Shown one piece after another: positions 8,833-18,919 of a DNA stretch of 64,000 bases. Position numbers and translations under genes: made by a program. The first letter of the stretch is position 1. Each line of letters opens with the position of its first letter. The DNA comes from Streptomyces sp. NBC_00775 (GTDB lineage Bacteria; Actinomycetota; Actinomycetes; Streptomycetales; Streptomycetaceae): positions 5,642,001-5,706,000 of the forward strand of contig NZ_CP108938.1 in assembly GCF_036347135.1 (NCBI RefSeq), read 5' to 3'. The notes under the pieces were generated by a model. That model saw only the letters and a list, made by a program, of their open reading frames with translations. It was not told where the DNA came from and did not search any database.

Positions 8833-10202
8833 GGGGTGGCCTCACTCACAGGGTGCGGGACGGCGGACTTCAGCGATCCCGGTTCCGGGCGCCGGGCGGG
8901 TTCAGGGGCCGGGGGCAGCGGCACATCGGCGGTCAGACGGAACAGTCCGCCGCCGGCCGGCCCGGCCCGCAGTACGCCGTCCACCTCGCTCAGCCGCTCC
9001 CGCAGCCCGGCGAGGCCGGATCCCTTCACCGGCTCGGCGGTGCCGGACTCCGCGTCCGGCACCCCGTCGTTCTCCACGCTCAAGGTCACCCGCCCCTCCG
9101 CCACCCGCAGCGACACCGCACACCGCCCGGCGTCCCCGTGCCGCAGCGCGTTCGTCGTCGCCTCCCGTACGACCCAGCCGAGCGCCGACTGGACCTGCGC
9201 GGGCAGCCCGGTCGCCGAGCCGCCGACCTCGCAGTCGATGCCGGCGGCCGTCAACACGCTCTGGGCGCCCGCGAGTTCGGTTCCGAGGTCGGCTTCCCGA
9301 TAACCCCGTACGACCTCACGCACCTCGCGCTGCGACTCCCGCGCTATCCGCTGGACCTCGGTCATCTGGTCCACGGCCTCGGGCCGCCCGCGCCGGGCCA
9401 GCTGCACGGCGAGCTCGCTCTTCAGAGCGATCACCGCGAGATTGCGGCCCATCACGTCGTGCAGATCGCGCCCGAAGCGCAGCCGTTCCTCGGCGACGGC
9501 GAGGCGGGCGCGGGTCTCGCGGGCCGCGTCGAGTTCGTAGACGGCGTTGAGCAGCCAGACGGAGAAGACGGAGGTGAAGGCGAGGAACCCGGCGCCGACC
9601 AGCACCGCGACCGCCGTGCCGAGCGCGGCGGGCCCTGGCACGCCCAGCGGGAACGCGAAGATTCCGGCGCCCATCGCGAAGCCCGCCACGATCGCCAGGA
9701 CACGGCGCCGGTTGCGGACGCCGAGCGCGAGGGTGCCCGCGCCGAAGGTCAGTACGCCCCCGAACACCGAGCCCGCCGCGGTGTCGGCGCCCGCGCCGCC
9801 GGGACCGCGCTCCGCGAGGGCGAGCGCGACGTTCGCGATCACCGCGGTGACCCCGCCGAGCACACACATGAGGCGTACCGGCTGCTGACGGCGGCCGCGC
9901 GTCCAGTCGAGCGCCCGGGACGCGGTCACGGCACAGAGCAGCGCGTGTACGCACACCATCAGGCACAGCCAGGTCGCGAGCCGGGTCCCCACCTGCGCGA
10001 AGGCCGCGAGCCCGACCGCGGCGATCTCGATCACGGCGAAGAAGTGGAACGACCAGCGCGTGTACGTCTCGACCTTCGCCGGCGTGCTCTTGCGCCGCCA
10101 CCAGCCGCCTGGCCTGCTGTCGCCGTCACCAGCCCCCGGCCGGCTTCTGCGCCGGCACCAGCTCCCGGGCCTGCTCATCCCCACCACCGCGCCCCCGCTC
10201 AC
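8829..10202 (-). CDS. HisKA_3-type sensor histidine kinase
   Basis: A kinase of about 457 aa with five to six transmembrane helices in the N-terminal 200 residues (RWSFHFFAVIEIAAVGLAA, CLMVCVHALLCAVTA and others) and no large extracytoplasmic loop, so it is an intramembrane-sensing type. The dimerisation helix contains the phospho-acceptor histidine in RFGRDLHDVMGRNLAVIALK. The ATPase domain has VVREATTNALRHG and GSGLAGLRERL. I chose GTG 10202 because it makes a GTGA overlap with the permease stop; ATG 10178 is the alternative. Such kinases next to ABC exporters typically sense the exporter state or a membrane-active drug. Confidence 0.9.
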   Translation of the reverse strand: MSGGAVVGMSRPGSWCRRRSRPGAGDGDSRPGGWWRRKSTPAKVETYTRWSFHFFAVIEIAAVGLAAFAQVGTRLATWLCLMVCVHALLCAVTASRALDWTRGRRQQPVRLMCVLGGVTAVIANVALALAERGPGGAGADTAAGSVFGGVLTFGAGTLALGVRNRRRVLAIVAGFAMGAGIFAFPLGVPGPAALGTAVAVLVGAGFLAFTSVFSVWLLNAVYELDAARETRARLAVAEERLRFGRDLHDVMGRNLAVIALKSELAVQLARRGRPEAVDQMTEVQRIARESQREVREVVRGYREADLGTELAGAQSVLTAAGIDCEVGGSATGLPAQVQSALGWVVREATTNALRHGDAGRCAVSLRVAEGRVTLSVENDGVPDAESGTAEPVKGSGLAGLRERLSEVDGVLRAGPAGGGLFRLTADVPLPPAPEPARRPEPGSLKSAVPHPVSEATP

Positions 10203-11044
10203 CGCCGCGGCTCCCAGCGGAACCACCGTCGTACAGCAAACACCGCGAGCACGGTCCAGGCCACCGCTGTGGCGAGGGCGCCGAGGGCGTCGTGCGCGGA
10301 GAGGCCACCGGTCCAGCCGCCGCGGATCAGGGTGATCACCGGGGTCAGGGGCAGCAGTTCACAGGCCGAGGCCAGCCCGTCGGGCATCAACTGGAGAGGG
10401 ATGAAGGTGCCCGAGCCGATCAGGGAGAGCAGCATCAGGGGCATGGCGGCGACCTGCGCGCCCTCCACGCTTTTGCTGAAGTTCGCGGTGACCGCCGCGA
10501 GCGGGGGCCACATCGCCAGGCCCAACAGCAGCCCCAGGATGGCGAAATGGGGTGCTTCGGGCGCCCCGACGTCCAGGAGCGCGGCGCACGCGACCGTCAG
10601 GACCAGGCACTGCACCAGGCCGATCGCGGCCGAGGGCAGGGCCGCGCCCGCGAGGATCTCGGCGTCCCGCAGTTCCCCGGTGCGCAGCCGTTTGAGGACG
10701 AGCTCCTCGCGGCGGGCCGCGTACACGCTCACCAGCGAGCAGTAGACCGCGAAGAGGAGCGAGAAGCCGACGGACGACGACACGATGACCGAGCCGACCG
10801 TTAGCCCGGTGCCCTTCAGATCCATCTGGTCGACCGTCCCGCGAAGGCTGAACGGCAAGGTCAGCGGCACGAACACGGCGGCGGCGAGCGTCGCCTTCGT
10901 ACGGCCCAGCAGGGTCAGCTCGGCACGCGCCAGCGCGGCCATGCGCCCCGCGGCCGTGGTCGTACCGGAACCGGAACCAGTACCCCTGCCCCTGCCCGTC
11001 CCCATCCCCGTACCCACATCGTTCGTGACTGTCGCGCCGCTCAT
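10199..11044 (-). CDS. ABC-2-type transporter permease
   Basis: 281-aa permease with a Gly/Thr-rich N-terminal tail followed by about six transmembrane helices (VIVSSSVGFSLLFAVYCSLV, GLLLGLAMWPPLAAVTANF, AAMPLMLLSLIGSGTFIPLQ). It contains the ABC-2 pattern ELVLKRLRTGELRDAEILAG in the cytoplasmic loop. The ATG start at 11044 overlaps the ATPase stop (ATGA). It should pair with the adjacent ATPase to form a homodimeric exporter for a drug or lipid. Confidence 0.92.
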   Translation of the reverse strand: MSGATVTNDVGTGMGTGRGRGTGSGSGTTTAAGRMAALARAELTLLGRTKATLAAAVFVPLTLPFSLRGTVDQMDLKGTGLTVGSVIVSSSVGFSLLFAVYCSLVSVYAARREELVLKRLRTGELRDAEILAGAALPSAAIGLVQCLVLTVACAALLDVGAPEAPHFAILGLLLGLAMWPPLAAVTANFSKSVEGAQVAAMPLMLLSLIGSGTFIPLQLMPDGLASACELLPLTPVITLIRGGWTGGLSAHDALGALATAVAWTVLAVFAVRRWFRWEPRR

Positions 11045-12087
11045 GCCACCGTCCCCCTCGTGCTCGTGCTCGCACCGGCCCCGTGCCCCGTGGTCTCCCG
11101 CTCCCGCGCACCCGCACTGCCCGCCGCCGCGCTCCGCGCGATCCGCAGAAACGCCTCCTCCAGCGAGGCCGACCGCACATCGAGCCCCCGCAGCTCGACG
11201 CGAGCCCGCTCGGCCCACAGCAGTAGTGCGGTGGCGGTTCGCTGGAGCTCGTCGGTGCGCAGCTTGATGACGCGGCCCGTCGTCTCGTGGTCGCTCACGC
11301 CGAGTTCGGCGAGCGGGGGCAGGTCCCCGAGAAAGTAGCCGTCGGGCAGTTCGAAGGAGATCCGGGACGGCTGGGAGGCGGTCACCTCGGCCGGGGTGCC
11401 GGAGGCCGCGATGTGCCCCTCGTGGAGGATCGCGAGCCGGTCGGCCAGCTCCTCCGCCTCTTCCAGGTAGTGCGTGGTCAGCAGCACCGTCGTACCGCCG
11501 TCGCGCAGTTCGCGCACCAACTCCCAGGTGCTCCGGCGTCCTTCGGCGTCGAGTCCGGTCGTCGGCTCGTCGAGGAAGAGGACCTCGGGGCGGCCGAGGA
11601 GCGCGAGCGCCAGATCCAGGCGCCGCTTCTCGCCCCCGGACAACTGCTTCACCCGTACGCCGGACCGCCGTGTCAGGCCGACCAGGTCCAGGGCTTCCGC
11701 GGTGGGTCGCGCGCCGCTCGTGCAGCCCGCCCACATCCGTACGGTCTCCGCGACCGTCAGCTCGGAGGGAAAGCCGCCTTCCTGAAGCATCACGCCGATC
11801 CGGGGCCGTACGGCCGCCCGCTCCTGGTACGGATCGTGGCCGAGGACCCGCACCCGCCCGCCGGCCGGGGGCGCGAGGCCCTCAAGCAGCTCGACCGTGG
11901 ATGTCTTGCCCGCGCCGTTGGTGCCCAGCAGGGCGAAGAGTTCACCGCGGCCGACGGAGAAGCTGACTCCGCGGACCGCTTCAAAAGCTCCGCCGACTCC
12001 GCGGCCTCCCCGATCTCCCCCGTACACACGGCGCAGATCAGTGACCTCAATCACGTCATCGTGCTCGTCGTGCTCGCTCGTGTTCAT
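11041..12087 (-). CDS. ABC transporter ATP-binding protein (DrrA-type)
   Basis: 348-aa ATPase, first gene of the operon ATPase-permease-kinase-regulator. Walker A is LGTNGAGKTSTVELLEG (about residue 55), the Q-loop lies in GVMLQEGGFPSEL, the signature is VKQLSGGEKRRLDLALALLG, Walker B is EVLFLDEPTTGLD and the switch histidine is in TTHYLEEAEELADR. A C-terminal extension of about 90 residues follows, as in DrrA-like drug exporters. The promoter must lie in the 160 bases between 12088 and the terminator of the neighbouring tRNA. Confidence 0.95.
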   Translation of the reverse strand: MNTSEHDEHDDVIEVTDLRRVYGGDRGGRGVGGAFEAVRGVSFSVGRGELFALLGTNGAGKTSTVELLEGLAPPAGGRVRVLGHDPYQERAAVRPRIGVMLQEGGFPSELTVAETVRMWAGCTSGARPTAEALDLVGLTRRSGVRVKQLSGGEKRRLDLALALLGRPEVLFLDEPTTGLDAEGRRSTWELVRELRDGGTTVLLTTHYLEEAEELADRLAILHEGHIAASGTPAEVTASQPSRISFELPDGYFLGDLPPLAELGVSDHETTGRVIKLRTDELQRTATALLLWAERARVELRGLDVRSASLEEAFLRIARSAAAGSAGARERETTGHGAGASTSTRGTVA

Positions 12088-12219
12088 GAAATCAGCGTCG
12101 CCGCGGAGGGGGCCCCGCAGCAGTGCGCGGTGTCATCACTCCGCATGACAAATGTCAGATGCGCCGAAGACGTACGGAGAGACGTACGGAGAGACGTACA
12201 GAGATGGGCACAGCAAAAA

Positions 12220-12240
12220 GCCCCGGTCCATGACCGGGGC
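12220..12240 (-). terminator. Terminator downstream of tRNA-Gly
   Basis: Perfect 9-bp arms (GCCCCGGTC / GACCGGGGC) with a CAT loop. On the minus strand they are followed by TTTTT (12215-12219), a classical intrinsic terminator for the tRNA at 12249-12324. Confidence 0.85.
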
Positions 12241-12248
12241 CTTCGTGC

Positions 12249-12324
12249 TGGAGCGGACGACGAGGCTCGAACTCGCGACCTCAACCTTGGCAAGGTTGCG
12301 CTCTACCAACTGAGCTACGTCCGC
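12249..12324 (-). tRNA. tRNA-Gly(GCC), second copy
   Basis: 76-nt gene identical to that at 8125-8200, with anticodon GCC and encoded CCA. It lies upstream of the ABC/two-component operon in the same orientation and has its own terminator. Confidence 0.97.
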
Positions 12325-12404
12325 ATTGCCCCCGACCGGCTTTCACCGATCGGTGCGAGCACCACCCTACCTGATCCACAAGAGTGGTCGGTAAGGGGTT
12401 GCAG

Positions 12405-12476
12405 AGCGGGTGACAGGAATTGCACACTGCGCCTTCCCCCTGGAAGGGGGATGTTCTGCTACTGAACTACACCCGC
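12405..12476 (-). tRNA. Aberrant tRNA-Gly(UCC), possibly non-ribosomal
   Basis: 72-nt cloverleaf with a perfect acceptor stem (GCGGGTG/CACCCGC), D-stem (GTTC/GAAC) and anticodon stem (TCCCC/GGGGA) around loop CTTCCAG, anticodon UCC, discriminator U and no encoded CCA. The D-loop reads AGTAGCA, so G18 is replaced by A. In the T-arm the universal G53-T54-T55-C56 is replaced by GTGC, and the T-stem strands CAGTG and CCTGT barely pair. Intact arms elsewhere argue against random decay. Loss of the D-loop/T-loop contacts resembles staphylococcal glycyl-tRNAs that feed peptidoglycan cross-bridge synthesis. A dying pseudogene remains possible. Confidence 0.7.
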
Positions 12477-12600
12477 ATGACTCCTTGGGGTTCGTCCTTT
12501 CGGCCTTGCCCCTCGGCGTGTTCCAGACTCTAGCTGATCAGACGGGGGTCAGCGCAAGTCGGTTCTTCCCAGGGGCGGATGGCCGGCCGGAGCGAGGGGG

Positions 12601-12918
12601 TCAGTGCGCCTCGGCGAACGCCTCGTAGACCTTCTTGGGGATGCGGCCGCGCGGCGGCACGTCCATCTTGTTGGAGCGGGCCCAGGCGCGGACGGCGGCC
12701 GGGTCGGGGGTCAGCGCGGTGTGCGTGTACGCCTTCCCGGACTTGGACTGCTTGCGGCCGGCCTCAAGGTAGGGCGCGAGCGCCTTACGCAGTTTCTTGG
12801 CATTGGCTGGATTGAGGTCGATCTCGTACGACTTGCCGTCCAGTCCGAAGACGATCGTTTCCGCCGCTTCTGAGCCGTCGATGTCGTCAGAGAGAGTGAC
12901 CACGACACGCTGCGCCAC
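12601..12918 (-). CDS. Lsr2-family nucleoid-associated protein
   Basis: 105-aa Lsr2 homologue. The N-terminal dimerisation domain begins MAQRVVVTLSDDIDGSEAAE, and the C-terminal domain carries the AT-hook-like minor-groove motif PPRGRIPKKVYEAF preceded by VRAWARSNKMDV. Lsr2 proteins bridge and silence AT-rich, often horizontally acquired DNA. Streptomyces carry two paralogues; placement beside purSQL suggests this is the one called LsrL rather than the main silencer, but that is inferred from synteny. The gene is divergent from purS across an unusually AT-rich intergenic region it could itself bind. Confidence 0.93.
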   Translation of the reverse strand: MAQRVVVTLSDDIDGSEAAETIVFGLDGKSYEIDLNPANAKKLRKALAPYLEAGRKQSKSGKAYTHTALTPDPAAVRAWARSNKMDVPPRGRIPKKVYEAFAEAH

Positions 12919-13277
12919 GAATATCGGTCCCTTCGTGCGACATCTCTGCGATCAAGTCATGACGTGCGCAGACGTCACGGAGTTGTCGGGGAGATGTCGA
13001 CTGTCCGGCTGTTATTGGGCAAAGTATCGGCTATTGCCAATTCATTTGTACAGTGCCCGGCATTGCATTGTGAAGCCCGACTAAATCCTTCCGCGTGTCC
13101 GAGGGCAATGGGGTCCTGCCGTTCTTCTGCGGTTTTTCCCAGGATTTTCCGTGCAGGTCCCCGCGTCGATGCGGGATCGTGATCGGGGTCACGTAGGATT
13201 CTACGAATCTACGCGAGTAGAAATTTTGTGCAGGTAGTCTGAAGGGACCTGCTCAGCACCACACACCGGGAGTGCCA
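12919..13277. promoter_or_regulatory. AT-rich divergent promoter region between the Lsr2-type gene and purSQL
   Basis: No gene is visible in this 359-base gap. It is markedly AT-richer than its surroundings, for example TTATTGGGCAAAGTATCGG near 13013 and GAGTAGAAATTTTGTGCAG near 13213. An imperfect inverted repeat TTCTAC...GTAGAA spans about 13199-13222. Promoters for both divergent units must lie here. An Lsr2-type autoregulatory site is plausible because AT-rich tracts are the known preference of the family. Confidence 0.5.
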
Positions 13278-13541
13278 GTGGCACGCGTCGTAGTCGACGT
13301 CATGCTCAAGCCGGAGATCCTCGACCCCCAGGGCCAGGCGGTGCAGCGTGCACTGCCGCGTCTCGGTTTCGAAGGTGTCTCCGACGTACGTCAGGGAAAG
13401 CGATTCGAACTGGAAGTGGACGGACCGGTGGACGACGCCGCGCTCGCCCGCATCCATGAACTGGCGGAATCCTTCCTCGCCAACACCGTGATCGAGGACT
13501 TCACCGTCAAGGTCGAAGAAGTCGCGGAGGCAGGAAAGTGA
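13278..13541 (+). CDS. purS: Phosphoribosylformylglycinamidine synthase subunit PurS
   Basis: 87-aa small subunit of the three-part FGAM synthase (PurS-PurQ-PurL). It bridges glutaminase and synthetase subunits. The sequence begins [20 protein letters not shown] and contains [16 protein letters not shown], typical of PurS. GTG 13278 is preferred because GGGAG at 13268-13272 sits at proper distance; GTG 13272 is the alternative. Its stop overlaps the purQ start by four bases (GTGA). Confidence 0.96.
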   Translation: MARVVVDVMLKPEILDPQGQAVQRALPRLGFEGVSDVRQGKRFELEVDGPVDDAALARIHELAESFLANTVIEDFTVKVEEVAEAGK

Positions 13542-14214
13542 CCGCTCGTATTGGAGTCGTCACCTTTCCCGGCAGCCTCGACGACCGGGACACGCAGCGA
13601 GCCATCAAGCTCGCCGGCGCCGAACCCGTCGCCCTCTGGCACAAGGACAAGGACCTCAAGCAGGTCGACGCCGTGGTGCTCCCCGGCGGTTTCTCGTACG
13701 GCGACTATCTCCGGGCCGGCGCCATCTCGCGCTTCTCGCCCGTGATGGAGACCGTCATCGAGCAGGCGAAGTCCGGAATGCCGGTCCTCGGCATCTGCAA
13801 CGGCTTCCAGGTCCTCACCGAGGCGCACCTCCTCCCCGGTGCGATGCTCGGCAACAACCACCTCCACTTCATCTGCCGCGACCAGAAGCTGCGGGTGGAG
13901 AACGCGGAGACCTCCTGGACGGCCGACTACGAGTCCGGCCAGGAGATCCACATCCCGCTGAAGAACATGGACGGGCGGTACGTCGCCGACGAGCACACGC
14001 TCGACATGCTCGAGGCGGAGGGCCGGGTCGCCTTCCGTTACGTGGACTTCAATCCGAACGGCTCCCTCCGCGACATCGCCGGCATCACGAACGAGGCGGG
14101 CAACGTCGTCGGTCTGATGCCGCACCCGGAGCACGCCGTCGAGCCGCTGGTCGGGACCGGCCGCACCGACGGCCTCCCCTTCTTCACCTCGATCCTCAAG
14201 AAGCTGGTCAACGC

Positions 14215-14218
<4 letters not shown>
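13538..14218 (+). CDS. purQ: Phosphoribosylformylglycinamidine synthase subunit PurQ (glutaminase)
   Basis: 226-aa class I glutamine amidotransferase that supplies ammonia to PurL. The nucleophile cysteine is in [10 protein letters not shown] (about residue 86), and the catalytic His/Glu lie in [11 protein letters not shown] near the C-terminus. Other typical segments are [13 protein letters not shown] and [16 protein letters not shown]. It overlaps purS upstream (GTGA) and purL downstream (ATGA), so the three subunits are made by coupled translation. Confidence 0.98.
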
Positions 14219-16473
<2,255 letters not shown>

Positions 16474-16514
16474 GCGAACAGCAGTGAGCAGTAAGCAGTA
16501 GGCAGTCGTACGAC

Positions 16515-16555
16515 GACGAAGGCCCCGCCCGTTCCCAACGGGCGGGGCCTTCGTC
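16515..16555. terminator. Terminator after purL, convergent with the MFS gene
   Basis: Perfect 19-bp arms at 16515-16533 and 16537-16555 with a CCC loop, 42 bases after the purL stop. The right arm is also the first unit of the adjoining 16-bp tandem array, so the array looks like amplification of half of this hairpin. Confidence 0.85.
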
Positions 16556-16621
16556 ATGCGGGGCCTTCGTCATGCGGGGCCTTCGTCATGCGGGGCCTTC
16601 GTCATGCGGGGCCTTCGTCAT
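16542..16621. repeat. Five perfect tandem copies of a 16-bp unit
   Basis: The unit GCGGGGCCTTCGTCAT is repeated five times without change at 16542, 16558, 16574, 16590 and 16606. The last copy supplies the TGA stop codon of the minus-strand MFS gene. Because 16 is not a multiple of three, minus-strand frames shift from copy to copy. Confidence 0.97.
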
Positions 16622-18102
16622 GCGGCGACCGGTTCCTTCGCCGGCTCCGGAGTGGCCTGCGGGGGAGCGGACCTGGGCAGCCGCAGCGCGAGCGCGGCGG
16701 CGAGCGCCATCAGGCCGGCACCGCACCAGAACACCACGCTCGTCGCGTCGATGAACACGTGTACGCCGTCGGCGTGGGCGGTGCCGGTCAGGCGGGCGAG
16801 GGTGCTGATGTCGCCGCCGGGGCCGCGGGTGGCGTACAGGCGGGCCAGGACGGTGCCGAAGAGGGCGGCGCCCAGGGCGTTGCCGAGGGACTGGAAGTAG
16901 CGGATGGACGTGGTGGCGACGCCGAGCTGGTGGCGTGGGGCCGCGTCCTGGACGAGCAGGATCAGCTGGCCGAGCAGTTGCCCGAACCCGGCGCCGACCA
17001 GCAGGAGTTCGGCGCGGATCAGCCAGAGCGAGGTGTCGGGACCGGTGGTCGTGGCCAGGAGCACGAACGCCAGGGCGGTGGTGGCCGTGCCGCTGACGGT
17101 GAAGGTCCGTGCCGTCCAGCCGCGCGCGGTGAGCGGGCCGGAGAGCAGCCCGGTCGCCGACATGCCGACGGCCATCGGGAGCAGGTAGAGGCCCGCGGAG
17201 GAGCTGGTGATGCCGCGGACGACCTGGAGGTAGATGAGCACGTAGTAGATGGCGCCCATCATCGCGCCGCCCATGATCGCCTGGATGGCGAAGCCGAGGC
17301 GTAGTTCGCGGATGCGGAACAGGGAGAGGGGGAGGACGGGTTCGGCCGCCCTCAGCTGTCGCCACAGGAACAGGGCGAGCGTGACGGCCACGACGGCGAT
17401 CAGGCCGAGGACGGCCGGCGACGACCAGGCGTATTTCTTGCCGCCCCAGTCGGTGACCAGGAGCAACGTGCTGGAGAACGCGGCGGCGAGCGCGGCGCCG
17501 GCGTAGTCGAGCGGGCGGCGCACAGGGTGTGCGGGGAGCTTCAGGGCGAAGGCGGAGGCGGCGAGGACCGCGAGGCCGACCGGCAGGTTGACGTAGAAGA
17601 TCCAGCGCCAGCTCGCGTGATCCGCCAGCAGGCCGCCGATCCAGGGGCCGACCGCCATCGCGGCGCCGGCGACGAGTCCGCCCATGTTGGTGCCCTTGCC
17701 AGCGCCCTTCTCCTCCGGGCCCTTGAGGTGGGCGATCACCACCATCGTGACGCTCATCAGCCCGCCGCCGCCCAGGCCCTGCACGGCGCGGGCCGCGATG
17801 AGCTGGTCCATCGACTGGGCGGCGCCGCACAGCGCGGAGCCGAGCAGGAAGGTGGCGATCGCACCGGTGAAGACGCGCTTCGGGCCGAGGATGTCGCACA
17901 GCTTGCCGTACAGCGGCAGCATCGCGGCCGACGCCAGCGCGAACGCGCTGACCAGCCAAGGGATCTTGGCGATGCCGTGGTCGGGGTCGAGGTCCCGGAC
18001 GATCGGGACGGTGGCGGCGGACACGATCTGCATGTCCAGGACAGCCAGGACGATCGTGACGAGGCAGACGACGAAGCCGATTTTGCGCTGGGTCTCGGTC
18101 AT
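16618..18102 (-). CDS. MFS drug exporter, DHA2 (14-helix) family
   Basis: About 494 aa with 14 predicted membrane helices. Motif A-like sequence PLYGKLCDILGPKRVF lies after helix 2, and the helix-5 motif C region is GLVAGAAMAVGPWIGGLLAD. The N-terminus after MTETQRKIGF enters helix 1 with an acidic residue in VLDMQIVSAATVPIV, as in proton-driven multidrug exporters. ATG 18102 has GGTGG at fair distance; ATG 18114 (MVVPMTETQ) is an alternative. The divergent TetR gene next door is its probable repressor. The stop codon lies in a tandem repeat array. Confidence 0.93.
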   Translation of the reverse strand: MTETQRKIGFVVCLVTIVLAVLDMQIVSAATVPIVRDLDPDHGIAKIPWLVSAFALASAAMLPLYGKLCDILGPKRVFTGAIATFLLGSALCGAAQSMDQLIAARAVQGLGGGGLMSVTMVVIAHLKGPEEKGAGKGTNMGGLVAGAAMAVGPWIGGLLADHASWRWIFYVNLPVGLAVLAASAFALKLPAHPVRRPLDYAGAALAAAFSSTLLLVTDWGGKKYAWSSPAVLGLIAVVAVTLALFLWRQLRAAEPVLPLSLFRIRELRLGFAIQAIMGGAMMGAIYYVLIYLQVVRGITSSSAGLYLLPMAVGMSATGLLSGPLTARGWTARTFTVSGTATTALAFVLLATTTGPDTSLWLIRAELLLVGAGFGQLLGQLILLVQDAAPRHQLGVATTSIRYFQSLGNALGAALFGTVLARLYATRGPGGDISTLARLTGTAHADGVHVFIDATSVVFWCGAGLMALAAALALRLPRSAPPQATPEPAKEPVAA

Positions 18103-18180
18103 GGGCACCACCATGGCGTCAAATGTGTACCCAGTCAATCTTTCATCTGGGATTAAATTTCGCCTTGGTACAGTGACCGC
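18103..18180. promoter_or_regulatory. Divergent MFS/TetR promoter-operator region
   Basis: The 78-base gap holds a -10-like TACAGT (18169-18174) six bases before the TetR ATG, suggesting a leaderless regulator transcript. It also contains two inverted repeats that could be TetR operators: TGTACC (18126) with GGTACA (18167), and CCCAG with CTGGG (about 18130-18151). Binding is inferred from position only. Confidence 0.45.
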
Positions 18181-18819
18181 ATGGCTGAGGCGATGGGGCT
18201 GCGTGAGCGCAAGAAGCTGCAGACCGCGATGCGGATCTACCGGACCGCCGTCGAGCTCTTCGCCGAACGGGGCTTCGACAACGTCTCCGTGCAGGAGATC
18301 GCCGACGCCGCCGAGGTCTCCAAGATGACCGTCTTCAACTACTTCGGTACGAAAGAGGACTTGGTCTTCCTCCCCATGGAGGAGCACTTCGGCGACGCGG
18401 CCCGCGCCGTGCGGGACCGGCAGCCGGGCGAGTCCGCCGTGGAAGCCGTACGTCGCCACTTCCTGGAGATGGTCGAGAGCCGCGACCCCGCGGTCGGGCT
18501 CAACAGCGAGCCGTTCGCCCGCCAGGTGCGCGGGCTCGTCATGGAGACCCCGGTCCTGATGGAACGCGCCTTCCTCGCCGCCCAGAAGGGCACCCGGGAC
18601 CTGGCCGCCGCCCTGGCCGAGGAGACCGGCGACCTCATGCTCGGCACGATCGCCGCCGCCATGCTGAGCGCCGCCCGCAACGCCCTGATCGAGGAGCACC
18701 ACCGCCGCGTCGACGCGGGCGAGAGCGTGGACACCGTCGCGGCCGACGCCGCCGAGCGCGCCGAGCGGGCCTTCGCACTGGTGGAACACGGACTCGGGGA
18801 CTACGCGCGCAAAGCGTGA
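18181..18819 (+). CDS. TetR-family transcriptional regulator
   Basis: 212 aa with an N-terminal TetR helix-turn-helix: LRERKKLQTAMRIYRTAVEL, then NVSVQEIADAAEVSKMTVFN and YFGTKEDLVF (residues about 8-60). The remaining 150 residues form the helical ligand-binding and dimerisation domain, which is not assignable to a ligand. It is transcribed divergently from the MFS exporter with only 78 bases between starts, the usual arrangement for a drug-responsive repressor of an efflux gene. Confidence 0.93.
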   Translation: MAEAMGLRERKKLQTAMRIYRTAVELFAERGFDNVSVQEIADAAEVSKMTVFNYFGTKEDLVFLPMEEHFGDAARAVRDRQPGESAVEAVRRHFLEMVESRDPAVGLNSEPFARQVRGLVMETPVLMERAFLAAQKGTRDLAAALAEETGDLMLGTIAAAMLSAARNALIEEHHRRVDAGESVDTVAADAAERAERAFALVEHGLGDYARKA

Positions 18820-18919
18820 GGTTCCCGTACGGATGTCAGTCCGCGCCGTCGTGTTGACAGTGACTGCTGCTAACTTCGGCAACCCTGGGGACGTGTGGGG
18901 AACGAGGTACGGGGGAGCG

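Noticed and set aside
13142..13277. Purine riboswitch ahead of purS
   Set aside because: None of the conserved purine or PRPP riboswitch core blocks could be found in the leader.
16542..16621. Possible CRISPR array
   Set aside because: The units are contiguous 16-mers without spacers; simple tandem duplication.
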